A stretch of 64,000 bases of DNA, from contig NW_020170424.1 in the NCBI RefSeq assembly GCF_000524195.1, forward strand, positions 472,644-536,643, given 5' to 3'. The notes beneath the pieces were generated by a model. That model did not search any database. It was given only the letters and a program-made list of their open reading frames with translations, and was not told the DNA's origin. Shown here piece after piece: positions 1-11,297 of the stretch. The position numbers were made by a program, and so were the translations under genes. Source of the DNA: Echinococcus granulosus. Lineage: Eukaryota; Platyhelminthes; Cestoda; Cyclophyllidea; Taeniidae. Positions within the stretch are counted from its first letter, which is position 1. Every line of letters begins with the position of its first letter.

Positions 1-315
1 TTCAATTAGATGCCATTAAGAAACGCAACGCGGAGGCGATGAAAGTCACAGACGAAATGGGACCTCCTCAACTCCCCTTCTTCCTGCCAGCCATCGAAAC
101 TACCACTGGAATGGTATGGCTGGATGACGAAGAGGAGGAGAAGTTAGTTTCAGAAGAGCCTAAAAAAGTTGTGGAGGCTGATGCTGGTTCCAGAAAACAT
201 AAAAAACGACGGCGCGAGATGGCGGTTGAGGAGCTGGTGCTGAATCTCGGAAGCGGTGTTCTGAATTCCCTTTTAGGAGATGGCAGTTTGAAGGATCCGT
301 TGAATAATGAGACGT
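1..315 (+). CDS. WDR36: WDR36/UTP21 internal exon, 5' end cut by the window edge
   Basis: The frame is already open at position 3 (QLDAIKKRNAEAM...), so this is the inside of an exon and not a start. The ATG at 39 is internal. The exon encodes LDAIKKRN, the diagnostic PFFLP box, an acidic then a Lys/Arg-rich linker, and the first helix of the Utp21 domain (ELVLNLGSGVLNSLLG). It ends ACG T|GTGAGT, a near-perfect donor at 316, leaving phase 1. Reading on in frame gives only a short tail to a stop at about 371, which does not match the family, so splicing at 315 is the better model. Confidence 0.88.
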
Positions 316-3300
316 GTGAGTTGATTTTTGTCACTACATCCAAATTTATAACCTTTATAGCACTTCATTAGTAATGGAGGATTGTGACGCTTCGTCCGCT
401 CTGGTACTTATTTGTTAAGAAGAGTTGGATGTTCTTGGAACACTTGGATGTGAAATGGCAAATTTCAATGGGAAATTCGTCTATTTCATAGCAAAAAAAC
501 TTTCATTAAGTTGAACAGTTCTCTAGCAATTTGATTTGGTTACTCATACCTTATACTGTGTTCGGAGGGTAATTCGGATGCTATGCGGTATTAGCACGTT
601 GGAATATGCTCGTCCAACCTTTTGTCTTTTATGAAGGATGATGATGCTTCAAGAAAGTCTTCAAGGACTCAGTTGGCTGCCATCAAACTACTGTGGACGG
701 CCGAAGTCGCGGAGGTACAAAACACAGGAGTCACGTGGCAGCGGACTCCATTGTTTGATTCTGCGTCTTGGTCAATTTCGAATGTGTTTAATTGTTGAGC
801 ACTCGTCCAAAGTTACAAGGCTTTCATCAAAATATTGCTAAATTCACTTGGGTCAACTACGATGTTACCATTTGGCTCAGAATTTAGGGGATTTTTTGTT
901 GAGCTCTAGCGGTTAGAACTAAACAATAGAGTCTACATTCGAGGTGGGGCAGTTTGTAGTTGTCTTCAGAGGTCTCTCATCGCCGCAAGTGCGCACTTTT
1001 TTCAATCAGATTAGGGTGAAAAATCTCTTCCCACCCCATCGTTTATATGCTATTTAAAATATGAGCGTACAAATCTTGGGTTATGACTCCCCCTGGTCGC
1101 ACGTCGCGCTTCCACGCTATCGAAGAGGCCATCTTTGTAGGACAGAATTCTATGCCACTGGTGGGTTATAAAAAGGGCCGGCGTAATCGTGTATACTCAC
1201 AAAAATGCCTGTCGTTCTGTTTCCATAGGCTCTGTTTTGTTTCGAGCATTATCCTCGACTCTCAGTGTCGGTTTTCATTCCGCAACGGCATTCAGAACCG
1301 TGGTTAAACAACTTCAAATTACATGGAAAGCAGAAATGAAGATCATATGAGGGTCTTTTCACCTTGAAATGGCTTCCAACCCTGAAGACGGTGATGCATT
1401 TCATCGATTTCGATGGAGAATTTAGCTAATTTGCTTTCTTGAAGCTTCTTCCTGACTTTATTTTTTGGGTTCATTGTTGTTCAAATTCTGCTATGTCGAC
1501 ATGGATGTCGTTCCATGTCGAAGTTGTAAGGAGTTCTTTTGTGGACGACTTGGACGGGTTTATTTCGGGTTCTCATCCATTACTTGCTATGCTCCATCGC
1601 TTGAAGTTGAAATGGTTGCCAAAAGTGGTGTGATTTCCATAATCCAATTCGACTATCCATACCAAGCACTTTTTGCGCCACAAGCGTCAAATCCGTTTGG
1701 ATCTCACCCTTGGACGGGGTCGTGTTCATCACGACGACGTAACGGAATTCGGGCATGTTCCACAACTCTGCTACCAGTTTGGCTCCCTGGACACCAGCCC
1801 TGACGACATTGTGGGACCGTCTGATTTGATATATAGGGCAAAGAAGGCGGATAAAAGTAACTGAAACATCTATCACGTTTCATTCCAAGGCCAGTAGTTC
1901 TCTCCCTCCCCTTTAACTCCAATGACGTGTACAAAGTGTTAAAAATACACCAACAGAAATACTGACACCTTCTCACTGTCTCACGACATAATTTTAAGGT
2001 TCACCTTCACGATTTGTTTTTCTCCTTTCACTCTCCCCCCACAAGCTTTGGGTGGCAAGGTACTAACGTATACCGGACTTTGAGATACCTCGACTCACCC
2101 TTCTTTTTCCACTTTTGTACAGTCGAGGGCAGTATCAAACATACGACTCACAATTTTTGAAATGCTATTTGAAAATTAAGTAATTTGTGTTCCTATTGAT
2201 TAAGGAATTTCCTTTCTCTTTTTTAATTTAATTTGTTTTGTCTAACATGGTTTTACTGGTTTCATGTTATACCCCTAAATTGCGGTGCTTAGGTGGCCCC
2301 TGATCTCCCTGTTTTCTGATAGTTGAACTGTCAGCCCTTCGGGTTTTCCCTTATAATATTTCGTTTTGAAGTACTATAAGGCGTCTAAATTGCCCCGTTG
2401 TAATTCTTGAGGAAAAAAATTTATTTTTCCATGAATACGTTCCTCCTATGATGATGGTTACATTTCCTTCAAATTTTGCTACAGCAGTCGAATTGGTCAG
2501 TTTTGGTGTCATTGAAACAAAATAAAATTTACCGTGCATTAAAACGCTTCCTTGTATATCACAAAAGGAGCTAATTTCCCCATCCTAATGCCTTCTTCTG
2601 CTTATTCCGCTCCCTTTCAAAGGCGACGAGGTAATGTCGCGTCTGCGACGTCTCACACCATCAGCGTTGGATGCCGAGGTGCGTCTTCTGGCTCCTTCCA
2701 GGGAGGAGTTGATGGAGGCCTTCGCCGCAATAGATCGTGGTGATGGTGAGCATTTTCCGCTTTCCGCCAATCCCTACGCTCGTCTCTCCGCCTTTCTCCG
2801 CCTCCTTCTCAACAGGTAGAACATCTTTAAAATTACACCTTGGCGAAGTTCAATATTTTGCCCATCCAGTAACTCAGAGTTTTGTCGCATCGCTTTCCTC
2901 AGTTGGGTTTTGACTGCCTATGCTCACAGAAAATTAAAATTGTACCCTTTTTCGCTTGAAGCCAGTTTGGCTTTGCTTCAGTGCGTCCTGCCTCTATGAT
3001 AAAGCAGGACTAGTAAAATATTAATGGTAAGCATAAGTTTTTGCAGAACTTTGTCACCAAATTAGGCAAAATTAAGCGCTTTTTGTTATAAATTACCTGA
3101 TGTTAAAGCAGTTTTTATACATATCTAGCCTTTGGAGGCTCGCATATTCCCTGACTCGCTTTTCTCCTGCAGCCTTTCAACCACCAGGGTACAAAGTGGT
3201 GTAAAATTCGGGAGTAAATTTACTTCCACTTTGTCCATGAGGACTAAATATTTGCTGTTGCTGTCTTAGCAGTGTTTGCAAATTCTAAGCTACGGTTCCA

Positions 3301-6300
3301 TTGGGTGATTGTCTATGTGGCCCTTGGGGATAGCGAAGGCTAAGGAGCAGTCGCGGTGGTTTGCCCTTTCCCGCCCTTTAGATGACTTAATAAAAGGACA
3401 TTTCTTGTTTGTAATTTTGCTGTGAAATTGCCTCCCTATCAGTCACTAATTCTTCCTTTTTCGTTCTTTGCTCCGTTTTTTCCAGCCTGTTTTTTTCACT
3501 AAACAAGCCATGTATACCTTTTGCATACCCAATTTAACGCACATGGCAGGTCGTCAAAGCGGCAAATGTCACTTGTTCACTTCATTTGCGTGGTCGGAGC
3601 CCAAAATTCACTTCAACAAGTGCAGTAATCCGTCTCTTAATGGCCTTTGTTTTGAGCTGTTTTCTGCTCATTCCTTTACATTGTTCTTCAGAATTGTTCC
3701 TTTCTGTTCCACTCAAATGGCAGCCACTTTTGTCGAAGCCTTAGCCTATCATTACCGCTGCCCTGTCTCCTTTCCTACGACCAATTCTATTTGATTCTAT
3801 GCCAATTTGGGATATACGCCAAATCAGATTCAAATGTGTATAGTTGTAGACTAAGATTTTACATTCATTCCAATGAAATTGAGGACATTTCGAGGTTTCA
3901 CCGGCTTAACCGGTGCCGCGCCTATACTGAAGAGACAGCGCCATAAAATTGACGTTTCTAGCTAAGCAATGCTCACTTAATGTTTTCTCCTACAAAGTAG
4001 TCGGCCTCGTTTGTTTCTCTTCTTCTTTGATAAAATCAACCTCTTTGAGATTCGCCTTTTCTGTCACCTTCAGTCCACCGGGACTTGTGTTGACATTTTT
4101 GTCTCTTTTTCTGCTTCCGTAACTCCCTTCTATGTACAGCGTTGATCAGAATTCATTTGAAGGTTTTACCGGCGAAATTGATAGGGAAGGGGGAGGGTAG
4201 TGATTTGTCCTGTCTAAATGTGCCGTATGGCCACTTCTCTGTGGCGAACCGGCAACTCTTTCAGCCTGGCGCAAGATTTGCCACTCCCCGGGACGATGTC
4301 TGGGCAACTAAGCTCTCAAGTCACAGCCTTGATCTTCTTCACACACTCCCCTTTAGGGGTTCCGCACCGCCTGAATATCACAGGAATTATCAAGGATATG
4401 TACCTTTTTTTTCAATAAATTGCTGACGGCTTCGTATGATCTGATGACAAATCGCATGTCGCTTCTATGTCGTTCCAAAGCAAACCACAATTTGAAATAA
4501 ACCTTTATAAACGATTTACCTTCCCGTATTGCTAAATTGTTAGTTCGGAATACCTTAACAACTTTTCGTGGTTCTGGCGCTTATTGAGATGCAAAAATGT
4601 CATCTCGTTCGGCCGATAGGTGGATGTACGGACGGACGGGCAGACTGCATGGCCATGGTTGTCCTAATTCCAAATCTTGCACGAAAGTTGTTGCCTTAAT
4701 TACTAATCTTTTTTCCAATGAAATACTAGCGTCCCCTACTTATATAACCTTTTTTTCGCATTAAAAGTAGATTTAGTGTAAAATCTTTCGGGCTTTTGAG
4801 AGCTTGGATAAGATCATCGGGTGGAAAGAAACTTATCTATCGTTTTTGAGGCAGTCACGCCGCAAATTTGCCCTTTCGTGTTTATGGTTTGCTGGTTTAT
4901 GAAACTGTTGAATCGTATTCATTTTATGTCGCCACCTTCAAAATTCCGTTTGTTCAAGGTTTCCAGTGTTGACCAATGCCGGGCCAACTTTGATGTTATC
5001 ATTTTTTTCCGTGAAATATAGCTTCATAAAATTTTTTGCTTTTTTATCAAGGAAATGATCAGCCTTATGCCTTTTTGCATAAAACGGAGTCGTTTTATGA
5101 CAATGAAACACTTTACGGATGGGCAATTTCGTTCACTTATTAAGAGGGGACGCCTGGATCCCTCCTATGCATATGCAACATAACCTCTGCGAACCGTGGC
5201 CTGATGTGCAAAGCATGTTTTATTCCTGTACAGTCGATAAGTAGAAGTACTTTTTTAAATTTTTGGTACTTCAAGCTGTTAAAAGGGGTAAATTTGGATA
5301 GAGGAAATTGCTTTCTTGGTATGCTATGCAGTTGCTTTTGCCTCACAGAATAGGTGACCTTGAAAGGTAGTGCAGAGTTTTTTACCTTGTGGTTGGGATG
5401 AAAGTAAAACCTCCTTGCGAGTTGAATGGAAAAGGGAATAGTGGTTTGTCCTACGCTGGGCATTATGGGTGGGGGTAGGGTTATGTCTCCCTGTGAGTAT
5501 TGGAGCGTAAATTCCTCCCCTTTGGAAGGCGCGCCTAGCAGTGGAATTAACTTACCTCTCCTAGGAATTACAAAGTTCTAAAATTTGCATGTGCAGCATT
5601 CCTGGGGTCCAAATAGCTGTGGCCGCGATCATGAAGCGTAAAGAAGGAAAGGTCAAACAAAGTCGCGAAAGCAGATGAGTGGCTTAGGGGTTGAATATGA
5701 CTGTTAGATCTACTTTTATTATAATGAAGTTACCTCAGTGATATTCCTAGCCTATTTTCCATCGTTAGCTTTTAGTGTCATGTTCTCGAATAATTTTTGT
5801 AAACAGGTTTGGTGTACGCATTGGACACCATCGAGATTCCATCCGAGCAATCGATGACGAAAGGCTTCAATATGGATGACTTGATTTGCTGTTGGGAGTG
5901 GGTAAGCTGAGGGGCACAGCGTGCTCCTACCTGACTGGGAGCCGACCCCAAAAGGTGCAGGGTGGTTACATTTCCACATATTGCTGGTATTTTGGTAGAC
6001 GTTAGCTTTACTGTGGTTAATAATAACAATCAAGTAAAGCAAACGAGGTATCAAAACACTAACCTTCTCACCGTTATGTGAGACCCGGATTTCCTAACTT
6101 GATCTCTTGAGACATGTATTTGGCAATAGCTTGAGAGTGCCTAACTCATAGATTAATGGCAATTGCACTCAGTCAAGCAACTTTTATTGAGTGTGGTGTT
6201 TGAGTTTCCTTTGAGACTCTGATCAGGAACGCTTTGCACCCTCTCTCCATCTGTTTACTTTGGCTCATACTCATTTGTTTTGTGCGAGAAGCAAAATGTG

Positions 6301-9300
6301 TACCAGTGCATCGCTCGTTTTTTTTGCTGACTTGATTGCAAACCTCAACTTCAAGACTAATGCGTAGATCAAAGAGCATCATTTCGCCGTTCTTTCGCTT
6401 TACTTTGCTGATTTTATCTGTGTGCAAAATAAAAAGACAAGTTTCAGGGCTTTGAAACTGTGTTAACCCTCTGCTAAATTTAAATGCCTATTTTAGTGTT
6501 TAAACTCGCCTCAAGAGATGCAATTCAGAAGGATTTGCCTGTGATGGTGAACCATCCTCAAATAGCCTGCTTCACTTTTTCATCAGTGTGGAAGGCTGTA
6601 ATGCTACCCAGCGGGCGTTAGCCTCTCAGAATTGTTAACATTTTCGAATTATTTCGTTCACTGCCTCCGTAGAGAGCGGTTCAGTTCTTGTATAACTTCA
6701 TAACATCGATGACACGTCTGGGATCAGGCTTTCCGTGCGCTAAATTTTCATAGAAATAAATGCTGTGGTGGCGGTGGTCTGGAAAGGGAACCATCTATGT
6801 TGGGATCTTTATTGACACACATATGAGTGTCTTGGAGGTGGTTACACGCTTTAAATGTCCAAGTGTGGCCAATTGACTTTCTCTGTATGGGCTGATATTG
6901 CATGGATGTTATCTCATCCGAATTAACGGTGTCTGGACTGGACTGATCGACTTTTCGTAGTTGGAATGGGACTCACTTGCCTCTCACCACTGCATGTAGC
7001 ACCTTCTCAATAGGATCCACTTTTACAGTCGACCTGTAAAATCGAAAGGTCTGTTTGGCTAGAATTGTCCTTCCATTTTCACCTGTGTTGCCTCTAACTT
7101 AGTGTACTTTTGGCTGGGTCAAATCTTGTGCAGTTGAGTTGCTTTATAGTGGGCTGATTGTTGGCAGCAGCTCCGATCTCTCTACTGGTATGGCACGTGG
7201 GTCATTTTCAAGGTTAGACTATCCTACTAGAACGGAACTTCTTACCCTCCGAGAAGTGGATATCACTTCTACCATTGGCGGATTCCTGGCTTTAAAGGTC
7301 TTTGGAAGTGTGTTGAGTGGAGTACACCGAACTGGCTCAAGCAAAGCATCGGTAGAGGAGTCATATGCTCAATTTTTTTAGAACTTATGTATACCCCCTC
7401 TGTTCGAAGCCTCATTTAAACTATCAGAACGTGTTCTTAGAATTATTTTATTCACCGCACACGGTTAATGTTAGTTCTCTTCAAGTTGATCAAGTCGTCA
7501 GAATTTGAAGTCCACTGGATGTTTTCTTTTAAATGACCTCTCAATGGTGGGATTTCATTTCGAGAGCAATATTTCCCGTAGAAAGTAGTCATTTAACACA
7601 TTTGCTACCGCTGTCACATACGTGTGACATCTCGATTTTTAACCCCCCACCCAGAGTCACAAATGCGCGCTGTGTTATTTATTGGTTTATGACAACGAAT
7701 TGGTCGGGCTCCGAACGTTTACATGGGTTTGGACTGTTCTTGGACTGGAGAGGATGATTACATTTGATTCCGTTCTTGGAGCAGCTGTTGAATTGTCCAG
7801 AAAAAATTAATGTCAATTGGTGTGATATTAGGGCAGTAGTTTGTCTGGACTGTTTTGGTCAATTGTCCTCTGAGACTAACAACAACTTCTTACAATAGGA
7901 TTTCAAGACTGTCCTTCACTAAGGCGTTACGAATTTCAGGAGGGATATAAACCCAATCCCAATGCGTGCGAGGACCAGCCATTTCATACTCATTAAGGCA
8001 AAAAGTTGACTTTTGAATGGTTTATATATATCTGTATATACATATATATATATATATATATATGTGATTTTTCTTCTCCAATTTCGACAGTCTGGAAGCA
8101 GTCAGCCAAAATTCCGATTCACCTACCTCCGAACTCCCAACCCTCCCACATAGAAACAGATCGCTCTTTTTCTCCTTCAAGGGAGGGGTTGGGAGGACCC
8201 TCATGTTTGCTTCTCGTTAAACCTTTAAATATTCTTTTTCATTTTCTCGTGACATCGGGGTGGACTTTCTGTTGCATTTTTTTACTGGCATTGTGGTACT
8301 TTAGTGCTTTATCTCGTTTTTCGTACTTACTTGCGGTAGGAATGTTTATGCCGTAACGGTGATCGAGTGGTTTTACTGGGCATTGGGTTGTTGTGTCTCC
8401 ATAGCCAAACAATGGCTCAGTTTTAATAACGATATGTATTCATTAGTAGAGCTGCAAATGAGGCACCTCTGTTTGGATTGGGGATATCGGAGGTCCAGTG
8501 TTATATAACTTTGTGGGTGGAGGGGAGGTTGTTTTACCGGTCCTCGCTAGTCATGTCTTGGTTTTAAACCGATTGAGTAAATGGATGGGAGAGAGGGGTC
8601 TTCTACTTGGGGATATACACTGAATTTACGTCTGTATTTTCATCTCTACTTCAACCAGTCCATCAGCCAGTCACGGAGACGTGGCGTTGGCAGTGAAAGT
8701 AAAGGGGCACTTTCTTAGACCCCTTTCCATACATCTTCGCCAACCACAGGTCTTCGAATTTTGAAGTGAATTAGCCAGGAAATGAGGAGTTAGCATTGTG
8801 TCTATTCTTTTCAACTAAATTGTCATCCTTTTTTGCGAGCTGGAAGCTATCTCACCCGTTAGTGGTTTTCAACTAAAAAACCTCCTAGAATGGCACGCCT
8901 AACTACTTCATTTTAGGTTTTTAGGCATTCTCGTGTGGTTCACCGTTGTTATTTACTAAACCACTTTTTTTTGATAAACCACCTGATTCGCTTAATTAAT
9001 TGAGGCGGAAATTTCCTCACTGTTGCTCTAGGTACCCTCCTTTGTGTGTTCTCTGCGGGCGAATACACTACTCTCAAGTCTTTGACATACCGAAGCGATT
9101 AATCAACCAACTAGCAAGCGCTCATGCCTCTTCTTCCAGTTTTCGACGAAGCGGTTTCATTAGCGAGCGTTTATTCCTCGAGTCAAATGCCTGGGAGTGA
9201 TTATTAATAAATAATAGGAGAATAATTCAACTCTTATAGGGATAGATATGGTCTTTTGCGAACTCAAAGCCGACATTGATTCTGATCTCCAAGCCGATAA

Positions 9301-10492
9301 AGGGGGAGATGGTGGTATCGGTCGGTTTGCCTGGAATCCTTAATTTAACTAAGCAATCAACTAAACAGTCGGAAATCAGTCGGAGGATAAACTCGAAACG
9401 TGCAGGATACTATTTTATAAGAGAAATTGGAAAGGGTAGATGGGCTGATAGCTTAAAACTTCGGGATTTTAAATAAATAGCCATCCTTTCAAGGCGTTAA
9501 TTGCCCCTTGTGCACTAACCCAACCGTTCACCAATCAACGACGCTCCAAATCGATTGACTGGCCGATTAGGGATCGTCTATTCCTTCAGCGGTGGAATCC
9601 TTGATAAAGTGTAGTCTTCGATTCAATAGCAATGGTTTTGTCTTTACTACTCGGTCTCATATCGCCTAGAAGCCTGAATCCACCGCTGATTTCTCACTTC
9701 AGGACTGGTTAATCGAATGGTAGCAATTCCCACTCTTTTTTTCTTGTATTTCCAGTAAGATCTACCAATCGCGAATTTCCAAGGGCTTCAGTTGATTAAT
9801 ATCTAGTCATTTTCTTCCCGGGTTTTGTTTCCTGAATCGTCAAGTCTCAGCTATAGGTCGTTCACTTTGGAGTTGCTCAGCTACTCTATTTTTCCATATA
9901 AAACATTCTAGTTGTCAAAGGCTGCCTAATTCTGTCTTTACGTTCTCGGAGAACCTCTACTTTGGAAAAATTTGGGCGTCATGAGCCTTCCACTTTCCTG
10001 GTAGACACCTAAACTCATGCGGAAACATTTTAACCTCTAGTGTTTTTGTCTCGAATTTCCACAAATTATTCTAAAATACGCCTTAGTTGTGGATGCTTCA
10101 GTTCCTCATCTATTAGCCAATGATTTCACCCTACCTCCAGGTTTCGGCGAAATCTCGACTTTGATCTCGCAACAGCTTGTCTGGAGAGTCTCCTTCGTTA
10201 TCACGGCGACCTGATTGCTCGGCCCCCCAAAGCTCCTGCCACCATCACTACCAAGCATTTCAACCTTGATCTTGATGACGATGGAGACGGTGGCTCCTTT
10301 GGCCTTGGCGACATGGTCGCAGCAGAGACCGGTTGCTACAATGACCATCTGGACGCTGATCGACCACTGGAGTTGATGGAAGCGGTGTTAGAGGCAAAAC
10401 GGGTTTCACATGCAGTGCTCGACGAGCAGATTTCGCGATCCATTGCTCTGGTCGACTTTGTCCGCAACGCGACGAGCACTCTACAAATGTAG
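1..10492 (+). CDS. WDR36: WDR36/UTP21 homologue, 3' portion (spliced: 1-315, 2623-2815, 10141-10492)
   Basis: This is the C-terminal end of a WDR36 (yeast Utp21) homologue; the 5' part lies outside the window. In other eukaryotes this WD40 protein belongs to the U3 snoRNP/small-subunit processome, acts in the nucleolus, and is needed for 18S pre-rRNA processing. The visible part is the conserved Utp21 C-terminal domain after the propellers. In order it shows LDAIKKRN, the family hallmark PFFLPAIE, an acidic run DDEEEEK, a basic run KHKKRRRE, then LRRLTPSALDAEVRLL (family form: ...GPSGIETELRSL), EELMEAF, and DFDLATACLESLLRYHGDLI (family form: DFELAQAYL.LFLKLH). It ends STLQM-stop. The exon joins are phase-consistent: T|GC gives Cys at 315/2623 and AG|G gives Arg at 2815/10141. 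Compared with the human protein as I remember it, extra residues appear before the DFDLA helix and an Asp/Gly-rich insert follows LIARPP. The identity is known-family matching by eye; the function is inferred from it. Confidence 0.93.
316..2622. other. WDR36 intron (2.3 kb)
   Basis: The intron runs from GTGAGT at 316 to a pyrimidine-rich acceptor ending CAAAG at 2622. It is AT-rich with T runs. The only internal structure I noticed is a GC-rich stretch at about 1680-1840 that is open on both strands. On the minus strand it has a pyrimidine tract ending in CAG and a possible GTGAGA donor, so it could be an antisense exon or chance. I recognise no domain in it. Confidence 0.8.
2623..2815 (+). 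CDS. WDR36: WDR36/UTP21 internal exon
   Basis: This exon is 193 nt. It enters with GC, which completes a Cys codon from the previous exon, and leaves with AG before a GTAGAA donor at 2816. It encodes DEVMSRLRRLTPSALDAEVRLLAP in two adjoining pieces (DEVMSRLRRLTP, then SALDAEVRLLAP). These match the segment of the family that reads LLK..GPSGIETELRSLSP. Next come EELMEAFAAI and a region (ANPYARLSAFLRLLLN) that has no clear counterpart in the vertebrate protein. The acceptor follows a strong pyrimidine tract (ccttcttctgcttattccg and on). The exon is GC-rich against its flanks, as expected for coding sequence here. Confidence 0.9.
7613..7628. repeat. Palindrome GTCACATACGTGTGAC (copy 1)
   Basis: Arms GTCACA/TGTGAC flank a TACG centre. 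It sits 16 bases after a TTAA (7593-7596) that is followed by CACATTTGC. Related sites occur at 12969-12984 and 28708-28723. The arrangement recalls the TTAA-flanked ends of piggyBac-type or MITE elements, but that is inference. No transposase frame is adjacent. Confidence 0.5.
8022..8065. repeat. TA/CATA dinucleotide microsatellite
   Basis: A run of TATATA with TGTATATACA interruptions and then an uninterrupted (TA)n block, inside the last WDR36 intron. It is simple-sequence DNA with no coding meaning. Confidence 0.9.
10141..10492 (+). CDS. WDR36: WDR36/UTP21 terminal exon with stop codon
   Basis: This exon is 352 nt and enters with G to complete an Arg codon. It encodes FRRNLDFDLATACLESLLRY then HGDLIARPPKAP, matching the conserved family helix DFELAQAYL.LFLKLH. 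After it comes a segment rich in Asp and Gly (LDLDDDGDGGSFGLGD) that I do not recall from vertebrate or yeast homologues. The last helices (LELMEAVLEAK, then ALVDFVRNATSTLQM) correspond to the family's C-terminal helical end, and the stop TAG is at 10490-10492. Length and position fit the true C-terminus. The minus-strand open frames over this exon are shadows. Confidence 0.92.
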
Positions 10493-10515
10493 ACGATGAT
10501 GATAATGGTTGTGAA

Positions 10516-10521
10516 AATAAA
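10516..10521 (+). terminator. Polyadenylation signal AATAAA of WDR36
   Basis: A canonical AATAAA hexamer lies 24 nt after the stop codon, giving a very short 3' UTR. TG-rich sequence (tgctctgctgtgtatgtctg) follows at the expected distance for the downstream element. This supports the terminal-exon call. Confidence 0.75.
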
Positions 10522-10829
10522 TGCTCTGCTGTGTATGTCTGTAGCTTCTGTTCTTGTCACTTTTGAACTAGATTTGAGTGTCCCCAGGCAGATAAAAGGT
10601 GTACTTGAAAGGAACTAAGGGTATCCGCACGCAATAGACTTTTATAGTACGTTTTTTTTCAACTCCAGTCTTTTTTGGAAAAAGAAATATGGGTAAGCCT
10701 TGGCAGTAGATATCTTACCTTGATCCTCTGAAATGCTTTTTTACGGTAAGTTTGTGAATAGTGAATGTTTACCTTGAAAATGCTGTACTGAAATGCACCT
10801 ACAAGGAATTGAGGCTGGAATTTGGCGTT

Positions 10830-10924
10830 TTCATGCTCCGGAAGCCGGTTTCTGGTCAAGAGTTTGGCCTTGAGGAAGCGTTTTTGTTGAAGAAGAAAAA
10901 GAAACGATTGTTTGTGAGAAACTT
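10830..10924 (+). repeat. Diverged tandem duplication, unit A
   Basis: This unit begins TTCATGCTCCGGAAG and ends in an AAG-rich stretch followed by AAACGATTGTTTGTGAG. The same two blocks recur in order about 380 bp downstream (unit B). In this copy the blocks are joined in one open frame (LLKKKKKRLFVRNL), and a GAG|GTATGT donor-like site follows at about 10943. It could be an old duplicated exon just beyond the WDR36 3' end, but nothing in it is recognisable. Confidence 0.45.
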
Positions 10925-11215
10925 GACATTAACATCAACGGAGGTATGTTTTGCAGTGGGTTGTGATTAATTTGTCTGCTCGATGTGCTTGAAGATTGAC
11001 GGGCGATATCTGTCTGCTTTTTTTTATCATTTTCCCTACGATAAGTGAAGGGCGCTTTTTCATATCGAGGTTAATTTGACCCTTGCTTGAGGTCTAGAAA
11101 TCTGATGTTAAAGGAAAAAAATTAACAAAAGGTTAAGTTACAGTTGGGTCACTTCACGGAGGTTGGTTTCAAGGGGTAAGTAATTTCTAGCGGATTTCAG
11201 TTTACACTTCCCATT

Positions 11216-11297
11216 TTCACGCTACGGAAGGCAACTTTGTTTAGAAAACCTTGGTGAAGAAGAAGAAGAAGAAGAAACGATTCTTTGTGAGGAATTT
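11216..11297 (+). repeat. Diverged tandem duplication, unit B, with (GAA)n tract
   Basis: This unit begins TTCACGCTACGGAAG and ends with a GAA microsatellite (about 11256-11277) then AAACGATTCTTTGTGAG. It matches unit A at 14 of 17 and about 20 of 23 bases in the two blocks. The spacing between blocks differs by 15 nt, and here the two blocks fall in different frames, so at least this copy is not a simple intact exon. The frame after the GAA tract stays open to about 11413 (RFFVRNFIPGTESYF...) without a recognisable domain. Confidence 0.4.

Larger units (their letters stand above)
2816..10140. other. WDR36 last intron (7.3 kb)
   Basis: A long AT-rich intron from GTAGAA at 2816 to ACCTCCAG at 10140. 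Its two flanking exons join in phase, so no further exon is required. It contains a TA microsatellite at 8022-8065 and a GTCACA/TGTGAC palindrome at 7613-7628. Open frames such as 7139-7381 and 9000-9200 (plus) look protein-like but match nothing I know and lack a convincing pair of splice sites. I treat them as chance. Confidence 0.75.

Noticed and set aside
1580..1876. Minus-strand ORF inside the first WDR36 intron (GAKLVAELWNMPEF...) with a strong acceptor and a GTGAGA site
   Set aside because: The same bases encode equally plausible peptides on plus and in another minus frame. I found no partner exon and no family match, so it is not listed as a gene.
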